64,000 nucleotides of DNA from Salinimicrobium sediminis (GTDB taxonomy: Bacteria; Bacteroidota; Bacteroidia; Flavobacteriales; Flavobacteriaceae): NCBI RefSeq assembly GCF_900215295.1, contig NZ_OCMF01000001.1:620001-684000 (forward strand), written 5' to 3'. Made by a program: the position numbers and the translations under genes. Numbering within the stretch: position 1 is the stretch's first letter; each line of letters opens with the position of its first letter. This document shows positions 7,268-14,867 of this stretch, one piece after another. Below the pieces are notes generated by a model. The model saw nothing but the letters and a program-made list of their open reading frames with translations. It searched no databases and had not been told where the DNA came from.

Positions 7268-8600
7268 TACCGTACTGTTTTAACTTGTTGTAAAGTGTCT
7301 TACGATCAATGGACAGCAATCTTGCAGCCTTACTTTTATTCCCATGAGTTTTTTCCAAAGCATCAAGAATCAACTCCTGTTCATTTTTGTTCTTAAAAAG
7401 GCTGTAATTTTCTTCAGGTTTTGATTCATGCCTTGCCGAAAGCACTTCTGAAGGCAGACAGGCTGAGGATATATATTCTCCTTCAGAAAGAAGTACTGCG
7501 CGCTTTACCACATTCTTTAGCTCCCGTAAGTTCCCTGGCCAATGGTAGGCTTTAAATGCCGCAATTGTTTTTTCTGAAAACCCCGAAAGGTCTTTTTCAA
7601 GCTCCTTATTCGCGCTATCCAGAAAATAATTGGCAAAGATCATTAAATCCTCCTCCCGGTCCTTTAGTGCAGGAACTTTAATGGAAAATTCATTTAACCG
7701 GTGATATAGATCTTCCCGGAATTCTCCTTTTTTGACAGCTTCAAAGAGGTCTTCATTTGTAGCGGCGATCACCCGAATGTTTACATGTATCTCCTCATTG
7801 CTGCCCACAGGTTTGATCTTGCGTTCCTGTAAAGCCCGAAGTAACTGAACCTGCAGTTCATAATTAAGATTCCCTATTTCATCCAAAAATAGAGTTCCTC
7901 CATTGGCAGCTTCAAAATGTCCGGTTTTATTGTTTACAGCTCCTGTAAAAGATCCTTTTACGTGCCCAAAAAATTCGCTGGAAGCCAGCTCCCTGGGAAT
8001 TGCGCCGCAATCCACAGCGACAAACGGGGCTGCACTACGTTTGCTCTTATCGTGAATGCTTTTTGCTATCTGCTCCTTTCCGGTTCCGCTTTCACCCATA
8101 ATAAGCACAGACATATTGGTAGGGGCGACAAGATCAATGTAATTATTGAGCTTGGCAGAAGCTTCACTGGCACCTTTGATATAGGTATCAGCAGTAGTTT
8201 TTTCAGCTTTTTTGGAAATCAAAGGTTTGGAAGGACTTTGTTCCTTTTTAAGGGCCTCATTTATTGCCTTCATGATCACTTCAGGATGGAAAGGCTTGGC
8301 GATATAATCCAAAGCGCCTTCTTTTATTGCATTTACAGCCATACTGATTTCCGCATAGCTGGTCATCATGATCACCCCCGTTCTCTCACCTTTCTTATTG
8401 ACAGCCTGCAGGATCTCTAAACCTTCCTTATCGGGTAATCGAACATCAGAAATAACCACGTCATACCTGTTTTTCCCGACGAGGCTAAGAGCTTCTGTTG
8501 CAGTATAGACGGCATCCACTTCACACTCCTTTTTAAGGAGGAAAGTTTTAAGCATGGTGCAAAAAGCAACGTCATCTTCAACTAAAAGAATTTTAGCCAT
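7257..8600 (-). CDS. Sigma-54-dependent response regulator, NtrC family
   Basis: 447 residues: receiver (phosphorylation site D52 in ISDVRLPD), AAA+ domain with Walker A GESGTGKE (169-176), Walker B LFLDE (237-241), and a Fis-type helix-turn-helix at the C-terminus (GNKSKAARLLSIDRKTLYNK region). The sigma-54 contact loop reads GSFTGA (216-221) instead of GAFTGA, a tolerated variant in the family. It should bind enhancer sites and remodel sigma-54 polymerase when phosphorylated. Start ATG at 8600 has a TAnnTTTG box 21 bases upstream. The convergent hybrid kinase is the natural partner candidate. Confidence 0.95.
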   Translation of the reverse strand: MAKILLVEDDVAFCTMLKTFLLKKECEVDAVYTATEALSLVGKNRYDVVISDVRLPDKEGLEILQAVNKKGERTGVIMMTSYAEISMAVNAIKEGALDYIAKPFHPEVIMKAINEALKKEQSPSKPLISKKAEKTTADTYIKGASEASAKLNNYIDLVAPTNMSVLIMGESGTGKEQIAKSIHDKSKRSAAPFVAVDCGAIPRELASSEFFGHVKGSFTGAVNNKTGHFEAANGGTLFLDEIGNLNYELQVQLLRALQERKIKPVGSNEEIHVNIRVIAATNEDLFEAVKKGEFREDLYHRLNEFSIKVPALKDREEDLMIFANYFLDSANKELEKDLSGFSEKTIAAFKAYHWPGNLRELKNVVKRAVLLSEGEYISSACLPSEVLSARHESKPEENYSLFKNKNEQELILDALEKTHGNKSKAARLLSIDRKTLYNKLKQYGINL

Positions 8601-8620
8601 AGGTATTTCTTAAGTATTGA

Positions 8621-8628
8621 CAAAATTA
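8621..8628 (-). promoter_or_regulatory. Promoter -7 box of the NtrC-type gene
   Basis: Minus-strand TAATTTTG, an exact TAnnTTTG match, placed for a very short leader. Confidence 0.5.
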
Positions 8629-8663
8629 GAACTTTAAACAGCTTTACAAACAAAAAATAAGCA

Positions 8664-8695
8664 TAAAAAAAGGGAGCTATAAATATTAGCTCCCT
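8664..8695 (-). terminator. Rho-independent terminator, minus strand
   Basis: An 8-bp perfect stem (AGGGAGCT with AGCTCCCT; 671-678 and 688-695 of the 8 kb block) is followed on the minus strand by seven Ts. The nearest upstream gene on that strand ends at 8876, so about 180 bases of non-coding transcript precede it. Confidence 0.8.
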
Positions 8696-8734
8696 CTTTC
8701 AATTCACCATTACGGTGTAATTAAATTCCGTTTT

Positions 8735-8875
8735 TTCAGATCTCCTGGATTGCTCCCTGCTTTGAACCTTGTTAGGACTGGTTAAGCTTAGGAAAATACT
8801 ACTCTCTAATAACACATGTTCCTATGAAGAGGTCTGCCACCGGGAGTCGGTATCTCCCATTAACGGTGGAAAGGA
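8735..8875 (+). ncRNA. Candidate structured RNA, possibly 6S-like
   Basis: This stretch holds no ORF but can form a long irregular hairpin on the plus strand: 8748-8757 with 8842-8854, 8775-8779 with 8831-8835 and 8789-8794 with 8819-8824, leaving an open centre that contains TTTGAACCTTG opposite GCCACC. Several pairs are G-U on the plus strand and would be A-C mismatches on the minus strand, which favours plus. The overall shape resembles 6S RNA. A competing local fold exists at the 3' side (8837-8842 with 8864-8869, 8842-8846 with 8854-8858). Strand, ends and identity are uncertain; a structured 3' UTR of the minus gene is the alternative. Confidence 0.35.
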
Positions 8876-9229
8876 TTACTGGTTTACTTCATCCTTTTTT
8901 TCTTTATCGATCCAGTTTCCCTGTGCATCTGCATGAAGCTCTTTTTCCTCTCCTTCGGCAGTTGTAACCTTAAGTTTGAATTCCTGCTCTCCTTCTGTTT
9001 CTTTTACATAAGCTTCAGCAATTGTAGCTCCCGCAAAATCCCGTTCAACGGCCTGTTGAACTTCTGCAGGTAATTCCTGAATTTCAATTTGAAGATAATC
9101 ATCCTGCGCTCTTTGCTCAACAGTTTCTTCAACTTCTACCTGTGCCTGCGCAACTTCCTGGGCAGATAAAGTTTGGGCAGAAAATAACATCGCTGATGCG
9201 GCTACTACGGTAAGGCAAATCTTTTTCAT
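8876..9229 (-). CDS. PepSY-like exported small protein (paralogue 1)
   Basis: 117 residues with a clear signal peptide (MKKICLTVVAASAMLF...LSAQ). The mature part has an acidic glutamate-rich linker and then a compact PepSY-like unit: LPAEVQQAVERDFAGATIAEAY, a beta strand of alternating charge, EGEEKELHADAQGNW. It is a paralogue of the gene at 12938-13279, which shares the pattern LPxEVxxALxxDYxGAT...EGEEKxLxADAQGNW. Proteins of this type are periplasmic and of unknown function. A terminator lies about 180 bases downstream, with a structured stretch between. Confidence 0.85.
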   Translation of the reverse strand: MKKICLTVVAASAMLFSAQTLSAQEVAQAQVEVEETVEQRAQDDYLQIEIQELPAEVQQAVERDFAGATIAEAYVKETEGEQEFKLKVTTAEGEEKELHADAQGNWIDKEKKDEVNQ

Positions 9230-9308
9230 AATTTAATTTTTAAGTGACTTGGTTTATTTTTTATTTGGTTCTATGTCTACTATAGAAAAAAATGCGCCAG
9301 ACTGAACC

Positions 9309-9340
9309 AAAAAAAGAAAGGCCTTATTTTCAGGGCCTTT
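9309..9340 (-). terminator. Terminator after the arfB operon
   Basis: Stem AAAGGCC/GGGCCTTT with an 8- to 9-base loop, followed on the minus strand by CTTTTTTT. Confidence 0.75.
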
Positions 9341-9424
9341 AAAGAAGTAGCAGAATTTTATTTTGTGGGATTTATGTAGTATTCCCCAATTTTTCTGTAG
9401 AATTTTTCCTCACAAAATGATATC

Positions 9425-9826
9425 CTATTTGAGCGGATCTTTCCTCGCAGCCTTTTTTTCGGAAAGCTGTTTCTTTTCCCTAAGCCTTTTAAATTTTGCG
9501 GCTTTGGGAGTTTTGGTTTTTTTTCGGGGTTTAGGTTTTACCAGGGAAGTTTTAATAAGATCTACAAACCGTTGAGTTACGAGCTCTTTATTTTTATGCT
9601 GACTGCGGGATTCATCGCACTGAAGGATCAATTCTCCTGAATTTGTAAGGCGGGAGCTGAGTTTCTTCAACGCCCGCTGCTTTTCCTCTTCGTTCAAGGC
9701 TTGAGATTCCTGAAGCTTAAAATGAAGTTCCACCTTTGAAGATACCTTGTTCACATTTTGTCCCCCGGCACCCGAACTTCTTACCGCTTTATATTCGGCT
9801 TCCTGTATGAGTTGTTTTTCATCCAC
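9425..9826 (-). CDS. arfB: Alternative ribosome-rescue factor ArfB (class I RF-like)
   Basis: 133 residues, the normal size. The catalytic GGQ motif is visible in RSSGAGGQNVNKVSSKVEL near residue 21, and the C-terminus is the long, lysine/arginine-rich tail (from about residue 95) that ArfB inserts in the empty mRNA channel of stalled ribosomes before hydrolysing peptidyl-tRNA. There is no stop-codon recognition domain, which separates it from RF1/RF2. The start is GTG, directly after the TAG of the DUF4301 gene with no gap, so it is the last gene of that operon. Confidence 0.93.
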   Translation of the reverse strand: MDEKQLIQEAEYKAVRSSGAGGQNVNKVSSKVELHFKLQESQALNEEEKQRALKKLSSRLTNSGELILQCDESRSQHKNKELVTQRFVDLIKTSLVKPKPRKKTKTPKAAKFKRLREKKQLSEKKAARKDPLK

Positions 9827-11377
9827 CTATTTAACCTGGTGTGAAGGTTTGAGAAGATCTGCAACGGTTTTTACAGGATTAAAGGTTTCAACCGGAACTT
9901 CCACAAAAATGGTATTCCACCTGGCCATACCTCCGTTCCATAATCCGGGGAGCTCCAGGGCCTTTAGTTCCTTCCCGTCCCTGGTTTTGTTCGCAATGAA
10001 ACTTGTCTCCTCATCCACATACTCGTGCAGATCGAATTTATTTCCGCGGAAGTCTTTAAACGAACAAACCACATCAACCGGATTAAAATGTGTTGCTTCC
10101 TGGGCGATCTTACTCTGCTGATAATTATCGTGATCAATTTGGGAGCTTTCTACGATCTGCAGGGAAACTTCACCATTCTTGTGAGTAACCCAAAAAGGTC
10201 CGCCTCCCGGTTCGCCTTCATTTTTTACCATTCCGCAGACGCGTAAAGGCCTGTTCAGTAATTTCTGTAGAGCCTCAATTTTCTCTTCTTTTTTAAGCTC
10301 TTCAAAATTGATATTTGATCCTGCGTTGAGATCTTTCTGAAGAAACTGTTCCATTTCCTGAAGTTCATCACTTCCCGCACCTTCTTCAAGTTTCTCTAAA
10401 TAATTAAAGGTCTTCTCCTGCAACTGCAGTAGTTTGCCTCCCAACATCTTTTTATAGGTGGCGAGCAACTCCCTGTTTCGGGGAATGACAACATTATCTA
10501 TATTCTTTATAAAAATTAAATCGGCTTCCTGTTTGTTCAAATTTTGGATTAGTGCTCCATGTCCTCCCGGCCTAAAAAAGATCTCTCCATTTTCATCTCT
10601 AAAGGGTTCATCCTCTAAAGTAACGGCAACAGTATCTGTTTTTGGATCCTGATAGGAATAACTGACTTCAAAAATGTTTTCCGTCTCCTTTTCCAGCCGG
10701 GGAATAACCTTTTCGGCTTCCTCTTCAAATTTTTCCCGGTGTTCTTCAGCAACTGTAAAATGCACCCTGACTTCTCCATTAACAGAAGCATAATCTACAG
10801 CTTCTACAAGATGTTCTTCAAAAGCAGTAGCAAGGTGATCTTCATATCTATGAAAAGGCACCAGCCCTTTTGGCTGATTTCCCAGATCCAGCCCATCCTC
10901 CTCCAGCATATATTTTACGAACAGGTAATCTTTCCTGTCCTGGGGTAGTTCATCAAATCCAGATGTGGCTTCTGTGGCTCTTTGCATTACTTCCTTATAG
11001 AACGGAAGATCTTTAAGCCGGCCAAAGAATCTTTCCAGGCTCTGGTCATTCTTTCGATCGATATAGTCTTCCAGAGATTCATTTTCGGGATCGAATTCAT
11101 CCAGCAATTGATAAAAAGCTTTAAACATCCTTGTTGCAGCCCCCGAAGCCGGAACGAACTTTAGGATATCCACCTCATCCTGCCGGGCCTCAAAAAATTT
11201 GAGGAGTTCCTCCCTTTCCTCTTCAGAAATCGAAAGAATGCCGTTTCTTACTGTGGCTGCCTCTCTAATATTTACAAAGACGTTACCTTTTTTAAAGATC
11301 CCTATTTGCTGTTCTACTTTTTCGGGAGTAATTCCCTTATTCCGGATCTGAATGATATCCTTTTCGCTAAAGCTCAA
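9827..11377 (-). CDS. DUF4301 family protein
   Basis: 516 residues, cytoplasmic, no signal peptide or membrane helix. The sequence fits DUF4301, a family found mainly in Bacteroidota. Two stretches resemble sugar-nucleotidyltransferases: VPASGAATRMFKA near residue 60 (compare the LAAGxGTRM loop) and the glycine-rich FRPGGHGALIQNL followed by DLIFIKNIDNVV near residue 290, which looks like a UDP-sugar pyrophosphorylase-like substrate loop. That reading is an inference; no activity is known to me. It overlaps the NadR-like gene by 11 bases and abuts arfB. Confidence 0.8.
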   Translation of the reverse strand: MSFSEKDIIQIRNKGITPEKVEQQIGIFKKGNVFVNIREAATVRNGILSISEEEREELLKFFEARQDEVDILKFVPASGAATRMFKAFYQLLDEFDPENESLEDYIDRKNDQSLERFFGRLKDLPFYKEVMQRATEATSGFDELPQDRKDYLFVKYMLEEDGLDLGNQPKGLVPFHRYEDHLATAFEEHLVEAVDYASVNGEVRVHFTVAEEHREKFEEEAEKVIPRLEKETENIFEVSYSYQDPKTDTVAVTLEDEPFRDENGEIFFRPGGHGALIQNLNKQEADLIFIKNIDNVVIPRNRELLATYKKMLGGKLLQLQEKTFNYLEKLEEGAGSDELQEMEQFLQKDLNAGSNINFEELKKEEKIEALQKLLNRPLRVCGMVKNEGEPGGGPFWVTHKNGEVSLQIVESSQIDHDNYQQSKIAQEATHFNPVDVVCSFKDFRGNKFDLHEYVDEETSFIANKTRDGKELKALELPGLWNGGMARWNTIFVEVPVETFNPVKTVADLLKPSHQVK

Positions 11378-11945
11378 TTTTCTGAATTTTTAGTTCTTCG
11401 ATAATTTTTACGGCCGTTTCAAAGCGTTGCTGCAAATTTCCCTGCAACAACCGGTACGGCAAATCATTTTTTTCAAGGGTAGATTTGAATCTGTCAAACA
11501 TTTGATCCCTTTGCAGGGGCCGGTCACGCAGATCATCTTCCACCCAGGGAACGTCAATATACGTTAAAAAATAAAGATCATATTGTGCCTTTAACGCAGG
11601 TTTAAGAAGGCTGGGGTCAACAATTTCGTCATAGTAGGCACGGGAATAAACCACCAGTTCAAGAAGATTGGTGTCACAAAAAAGAAGTTCATCAGCCTTA
11701 GCAGCCATCTTGTTTTCGAGAGCCATTTGTCCTACTGCAATAGGTAAAAGATCATGAGGTTCACAGCTTTTTTGCTCTTTATCCCACTTTACCTGGAGAT
11801 ATTCGCGCATGTATTCGGGAACCCACCTTGTATTAAAGTGTTCCGCAAGCATTTGTGCCAGGGTGGTCTTGCCGGTAGATTCCGGTCCAAAAAGTACAAT
11901 TTTCAGGAGGTTACGTGACCTCCGCTGCTCAAGCTTCGCTTCCAT
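11367..11945 (-). CDS. NadR/RNK-like P-loop kinase
   Basis: 192 residues. Walker A is GPESTGKTT near residues 19-27, followed by the VPEYMREYL segment typical of the ribosylnicotinamide kinase domain of NadR, and a DTNLLELVVYS segment near residue 100. There is no NMN adenylyltransferase domain, so this is a stand-alone kinase. It overlaps the end of the PnuC-type permease gene by 43 bases, a classic uptake-and-trap pairing: the permease facilitates diffusion and the kinase phosphorylates the vitamin. Substrate may be nicotinamide riboside or, given the thiamine-binding gene upstream, thiamine. Confidence 0.85.
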   Translation of the reverse strand: MEAKLEQRRSRNLLKIVLFGPESTGKTTLAQMLAEHFNTRWVPEYMREYLQVKWDKEQKSCEPHDLLPIAVGQMALENKMAAKADELLFCDTNLLELVVYSRAYYDEIVDPSLLKPALKAQYDLYFLTYIDVPWVEDDLRDRPLQRDQMFDRFKSTLEKNDLPYRLLQGNLQQRFETAVKIIEELKIQKIEL

Positions 11946-12538
11946 GTTTTATATCCGTAAACGGCTATTATTGTAAATAGCAGGTATTGCAGACTTGTAA
12001 AAGTAAGACCTTTATAAAAATAAAGTGGAACTGAGATCACATCCCCTATGATCCAATAGATCCAGTTCTCAAGTTTCTTCCGGGCCATGAGCCACATTCC
12101 TACGAAGAAAATTGCAGTGGTCACCGTATCAACATAAGCGGTCCAGCTATTCCATTTATCGAAATAATCATAGACACCAAATGTAAAAGCCATGGTAGCT
12201 ATAAAAATTATGAAGCTCCAAAAATGCCCTTTCTGAGTGGTCTTTGTAATAGGGATAAAGTGCACGGCATCTACTTTTCTGGTCCAAACATACCAGCCGT
12301 AGATACTCATGGTAGAATAGTAAAAATTGATCATCATGTCTCCCAGTAATTCCCACTGCCAAAGTAAATAGACAAAAATGACAGTACTAATGATGCCCGT
12401 GGGATATACCAGGATATTTTCCTGTTTGGAATACCAAACGGAAAGGAATCCAAAGATCACCGCAATGATCTCGAGTATAATGTAAAGAGTAGGATAATCT
12501 GAATACTGCTGAAAAAAGAAATCAAAAATCGGCTGCAT
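11903..12538 (-). CDS. PnuC-type vitamin permease (NR or thiamine, PnuC/PnuT)
   Basis: 211 residues with about seven hydrophobic helices, no signal peptide. PnuC hallmarks are present: an N-terminal YPTLYIILEIIAVIFGFLSV helix, W and Y residues in the core (SIYGWYVWTRK) and the C-terminal ENWIYWIIGDVISVPLYFY helix with its conserved W and N/D. Members take up nicotinamide riboside (PnuC), thiamine (PnuT) or riboflavin (PnuX) by facilitated diffusion. The upstream neighbour is a thiamine-binding YkoF/MTH1187-like protein (17-base overlap) and the downstream one a NadR-like kinase, so both NR and thiamine are reasonable substrates. Confidence 0.88.
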   Translation of the reverse strand: MQPIFDFFFQQYSDYPTLYIILEIIAVIFGFLSVWYSKQENILVYPTGIISTVIFVYLLWQWELLGDMMINFYYSTMSIYGWYVWTRKVDAVHFIPITKTTQKGHFWSFIIFIATMAFTFGVYDYFDKWNSWTAYVDTVTTAIFFVGMWLMARKKLENWIYWIIGDVISVPLYFYKGLTFTSLQYLLFTIIAVYGYKTWKRSLSSGGHVTS

Positions 12539-12782
12539 AGTCGCTTCGGTTTCCTTTCACCAGTTTTATGGTTAAGATCACATGATCTGTTGCCTGAAAT
12601 GCCTCCTTTACCTCTTCGGTGAGAAACTCCATGATCTTGTCATAATCTCCATAGATCTGGGTACTCAAAGGATTTTCCATTACGGTTAATCCCGAACTTC
12701 TCAACTTTTTAATAAAAGCTTTAACAGGAGCTTCAAAATCATCCTGCAAGGGGGTAAGTGCAAGTTCTGCTGAAATCTGCAT
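12522..12782 (-). CDS. Thiamine-binding protein, YkoF/MTH1187 family
   Basis: 86 residues, a ferredoxin-like alpha-beta domain matching the small YkoF/MTH1187 (DUF77) family: ISAELALTPL at the start, SGLTVMENPLSTQIYG with the conserved glycine and threonine, and a last strand HVILTIKLVKGNR. Family members bind thiamine or related pyrimidines in the cytoplasm. It opens the minus-strand operon with the permease and kinase. A TAnnTTTG box lies 14 bases upstream of the ATG; no TPP riboswitch is visible here. Confidence 0.85.
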   Translation of the reverse strand: MQISAELALTPLQDDFEAPVKAFIKKLRSSGLTVMENPLSTQIYGDYDKIMEFLTEEVKEAFQATDHVILTIKLVKGNRSDYAADF

Positions 12783-12795
12783 AAATTGTTTTTTT

Positions 12796-12803
12796 CAAAG
12801 GTA
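12796..12803 (-). promoter_or_regulatory. Promoter -7 box of the vitamin-uptake operon
   Basis: Minus-strand TACCTTTG, an exact TAnnTTTG match 14 bases from the start codon, implying a leader of only a few bases. Confidence 0.5.
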
Positions 12804-12854
12804 AAAGAATCAGCCGGAAACTTGCAGAAATATTAAAAACCGGAATTTTAAGCA

Positions 12855-12888
12855 AGAAAAAAGGCCTTCCAGTTTCCTGGAAGACCTT
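12855..12888 (-). terminator. Terminator after PepSY-like paralogue 2
   Basis: A 12-bp stem (12861-12872 with 12877-12888, one mismatch region) and short TTT-type loop are followed on the minus strand by six Ts. Confidence 0.85.
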
Positions 12889-12937
12889 TCTAAACCCCTA
12901 AACCGGAAAACCCATCTTTAGAAGTTTGTTTAATTTG

Positions 12938-13279
12938 TTATTCCAGATCACTGTCAACTTTCTGTACCCAGTTCCCCTGAGCATCTGCAAAAAGGTCCTT
13001 CTCTTCTCCTTCCGGCGTACTTAGTACAAGTTTATAAGTTACTACCCCATCTTTTTCGGAAGAATAAACTTCAGAAAGTGTGGCCCCCTCGTAATCTTTT
13101 TTTAAGGCCTGACGCACTTCCTGTGGCAGATCCTGCTCTTTGATCTGAGTATATACTGTTTGTTGTTCTTCAACAAATGGAGTTTCACTTTCTGAATTTT
13201 CGTAGACCTGGGCGTTGGCAGTTCCTACTGTGCAAAACATCACTCCAGCAATTGCTGCGGTAAAAAATATTCTTTTCAT
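12938..13279 (-). CDS. PepSY-like exported small protein (paralogue 2)
   Basis: 113 residues. Signal peptide MKRIFFTAAIAGVMFCTVGTANA is followed by an acidic linker and one PepSY-like unit, LPQEVRQALKKDYEGATLSEVY ... EGEEKDLFADAQGNW. It shares this unit with the gene at 8876-9229. I chose the ATG at 13279 over a TTG two codons upstream. It has its own terminator and is not co-transcribed with the vitamin operon. Confidence 0.85.
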   Translation of the reverse strand: MKRIFFTAAIAGVMFCTVGTANAQVYENSESETPFVEEQQTVYTQIKEQDLPQEVRQALKKDYEGATLSEVYSSEKDGVVTYKLVLSTPEGEEKDLFADAQGNWVQKVDSDLE

Positions 13280-13456
13280 GATCAATTATTTTAGTAATGG
13301 TTATAACAGAATAATTGAAATAATTGGACCGGATTGGATGAGAAAGCTTAAAAGCCTCACCACGTAAGGATTTAATTCAGAAACAACTGAAATTTTTTAA
13401 GGGTAAAAAATGAGATTTTCCCCAACTTCTGTGGAAACTTACCACAAAAAAGCCTG

Positions 13457-14161
13457 TTACAAAGTCAGACCTTGTTCAAACGCAGTCCCAATCACCACCA
13501 GATCTGCACCCGCGTTCCAGGCTGCCTCTAATTGTTGGGCATTTCTGATGCCGCCACCCACGATAAGCGAAATCTGTGTTGCCTCCTTTACTACTGAAAT
13601 TATTTTGGGATCTACAGGATGAATAGCTCCGCTGCCGGCTTCGAGGTAAATGAGTTGCTTTCCTGAATACTTTCCTGCCAGGGCTGTATCCACGATATAT
13701 TCGGGGTCTTGTTGACATAAAGGTGCAGTTGCACTCACCCGTTGCACCGCACATTCCCTTCCGCCATCGATGAGCAAATAACCGGTGGGAATGATTTCAA
13801 GACCGCTATTTTTCAGTAAAGCCACAGACCTCACCTGCTGACCAATGAGATATTCAGGATTTCTGCCCGAGAGCAGGCTGAGAAATAGTAGCGCATCTGC
13901 AGAATTGGATATCTGCTGATGATCTCCCGGAAACAGAACCAGAGGCAGGGAAGTTTCAGCTTTTATGGCTTTAACACAGCTCTCCATTTCGTTGGAAGTC
14001 ACTGTGCTTCCTCCAATAAAAATATGTGTGGTAAAAGATGGTAGCTCCTGCAGAAAATCTTTAGCCGTCTCAGGATCAAATTTTTCAGGATCTATCAGTA
14101 CAGCCAGTTGTTTTTTTCCGGCTTTTTCGGCTTCAAGTAGATTCCGCAGCACGTGCCTCAT
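13457..14161 (-). CDS. Geranylgeranylglyceryl phosphate synthase family
   Basis: 234 residues forming a TIM barrel of the GGGPS/PcrB family, which joins a polyprenyl diphosphate to glycerol-1-phosphate. Visible family features: LIDPEKF near residue 23, the GGS phosphate motif in IFIGGSTVTSNE, YLEAGSGA near 175 and the C-terminal VGGGIRN and DLVVIGTAFEQ phosphate-binding loops. Homologues are widespread in Bacteroidota as the group II branch. The ATG at 14161 shares a base with the TGA of the PPTase gene, so the two are translationally coupled. Confidence 0.93.
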   Translation of the reverse strand: MRHVLRNLLEAEKAGKKQLAVLIDPEKFDPETAKDFLQELPSFTTHIFIGGSTVTSNEMESCVKAIKAETSLPLVLFPGDHQQISNSADALLFLSLLSGRNPEYLIGQQVRSVALLKNSGLEIIPTGYLLIDGGRECAVQRVSATAPLCQQDPEYIVDTALAGKYSGKQLIYLEAGSGAIHPVDPKIISVVKEATQISLIVGGGIRNAQQLEAAWNAGADLVVIGTAFEQGLTL

Positions 14162-14805
14162 CAAGCAGGGGTTTCTACTTTTCTAAGGGTATAAACACAG
14201 GTGAAGCCTTCAAATTCCAGAAATTCAAACTCATACCAACTCGTGTGGCCGTTGAAAGTGATCTTACCTGTTGTTCTGTGATCGTCAAAATCAAAATCGG
14301 TGATATTAATGTGTTGCAAAAAGCTCACTTTTGGCTGGGCGTATAATTTGTAAACTGCTTCTTTGGCGCCCCAAACTATGGTTAGTTTTCTTATCAGGGC
14401 ATCGTTATTAGCCAATGTCCTGTATTCTTCTATTGGAGTGAATTTATGAGCTATCAACAGGATCTTTTCGCGCTGCATTTCAATATCGATCCCAACCTCC
14501 CGATCACTGACGATAATGCCCGAAAAGCTAAAGGAATGCGTTATGGAAATATATTTTCCATCTCTAAGATGTGGTTTACCCAGATCATCGTAATAAAGAT
14601 CACGGTCTGTATATCCCTCTTGTGCAAGCAGATGCCGCACACTCAGGAATCCCCTCCTGTGGATATCACTTTTCATCCCTACAACTCTTTCCCGGCAAAC
14701 ATCGGTAAGCTCTATCCCCTCATTAAGTTCGTCAAAAGACTCTTCTATCTTCCAAATGAGGACATTAGTCGCGGGATTTATTGTTATTCTTTTGTAAAGG
14801 GGCAT
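14161..14805 (-). CDS. 4'-phosphopantetheinyl transferase (Sfp type)
   Basis: 214 residues. The magnesium/CoA signature is present: VGIDIEMQREKI near residue 108 and WGAKEAVYKLYAQP near residue 150, with ISITHSFSFSG before it. Enzymes of this family attach the phosphopantetheine arm of CoA to carrier proteins such as ACP. No carrier-protein or NRPS/PKS gene lies nearby, so it may serve the primary fatty-acid ACP. First gene of a two-gene unit with GGGP synthase. Confidence 0.92.
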   Translation of the reverse strand: MPLYKRITINPATNVLIWKIEESFDELNEGIELTDVCRERVVGMKSDIHRRGFLSVRHLLAQEGYTDRDLYYDDLGKPHLRDGKYISITHSFSFSGIIVSDREVGIDIEMQREKILLIAHKFTPIEEYRTLANNDALIRKLTIVWGAKEAVYKLYAQPKVSFLQHINITDFDFDDHRTTGKITFNGHTSWYEFEFLEFEGFTCVYTLRKVETPA

Positions 14806-14826
14806 ATATAACTCTTAGATATTCTG

Positions 14827-14834
14827 TATTTTTG
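14827..14834 (+). promoter_or_regulatory. Putative ahcY promoter, -7 box
   Basis: TATTTTTG matches TAnnTTTG, 33 bases before the ATG; a small GCATT/AATGC hairpin follows. No clear -33 element. Confidence 0.4.
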
Positions 14835-14867
14835 CATTCTTGAAAATGCAAAATCAAAGATAATAAT

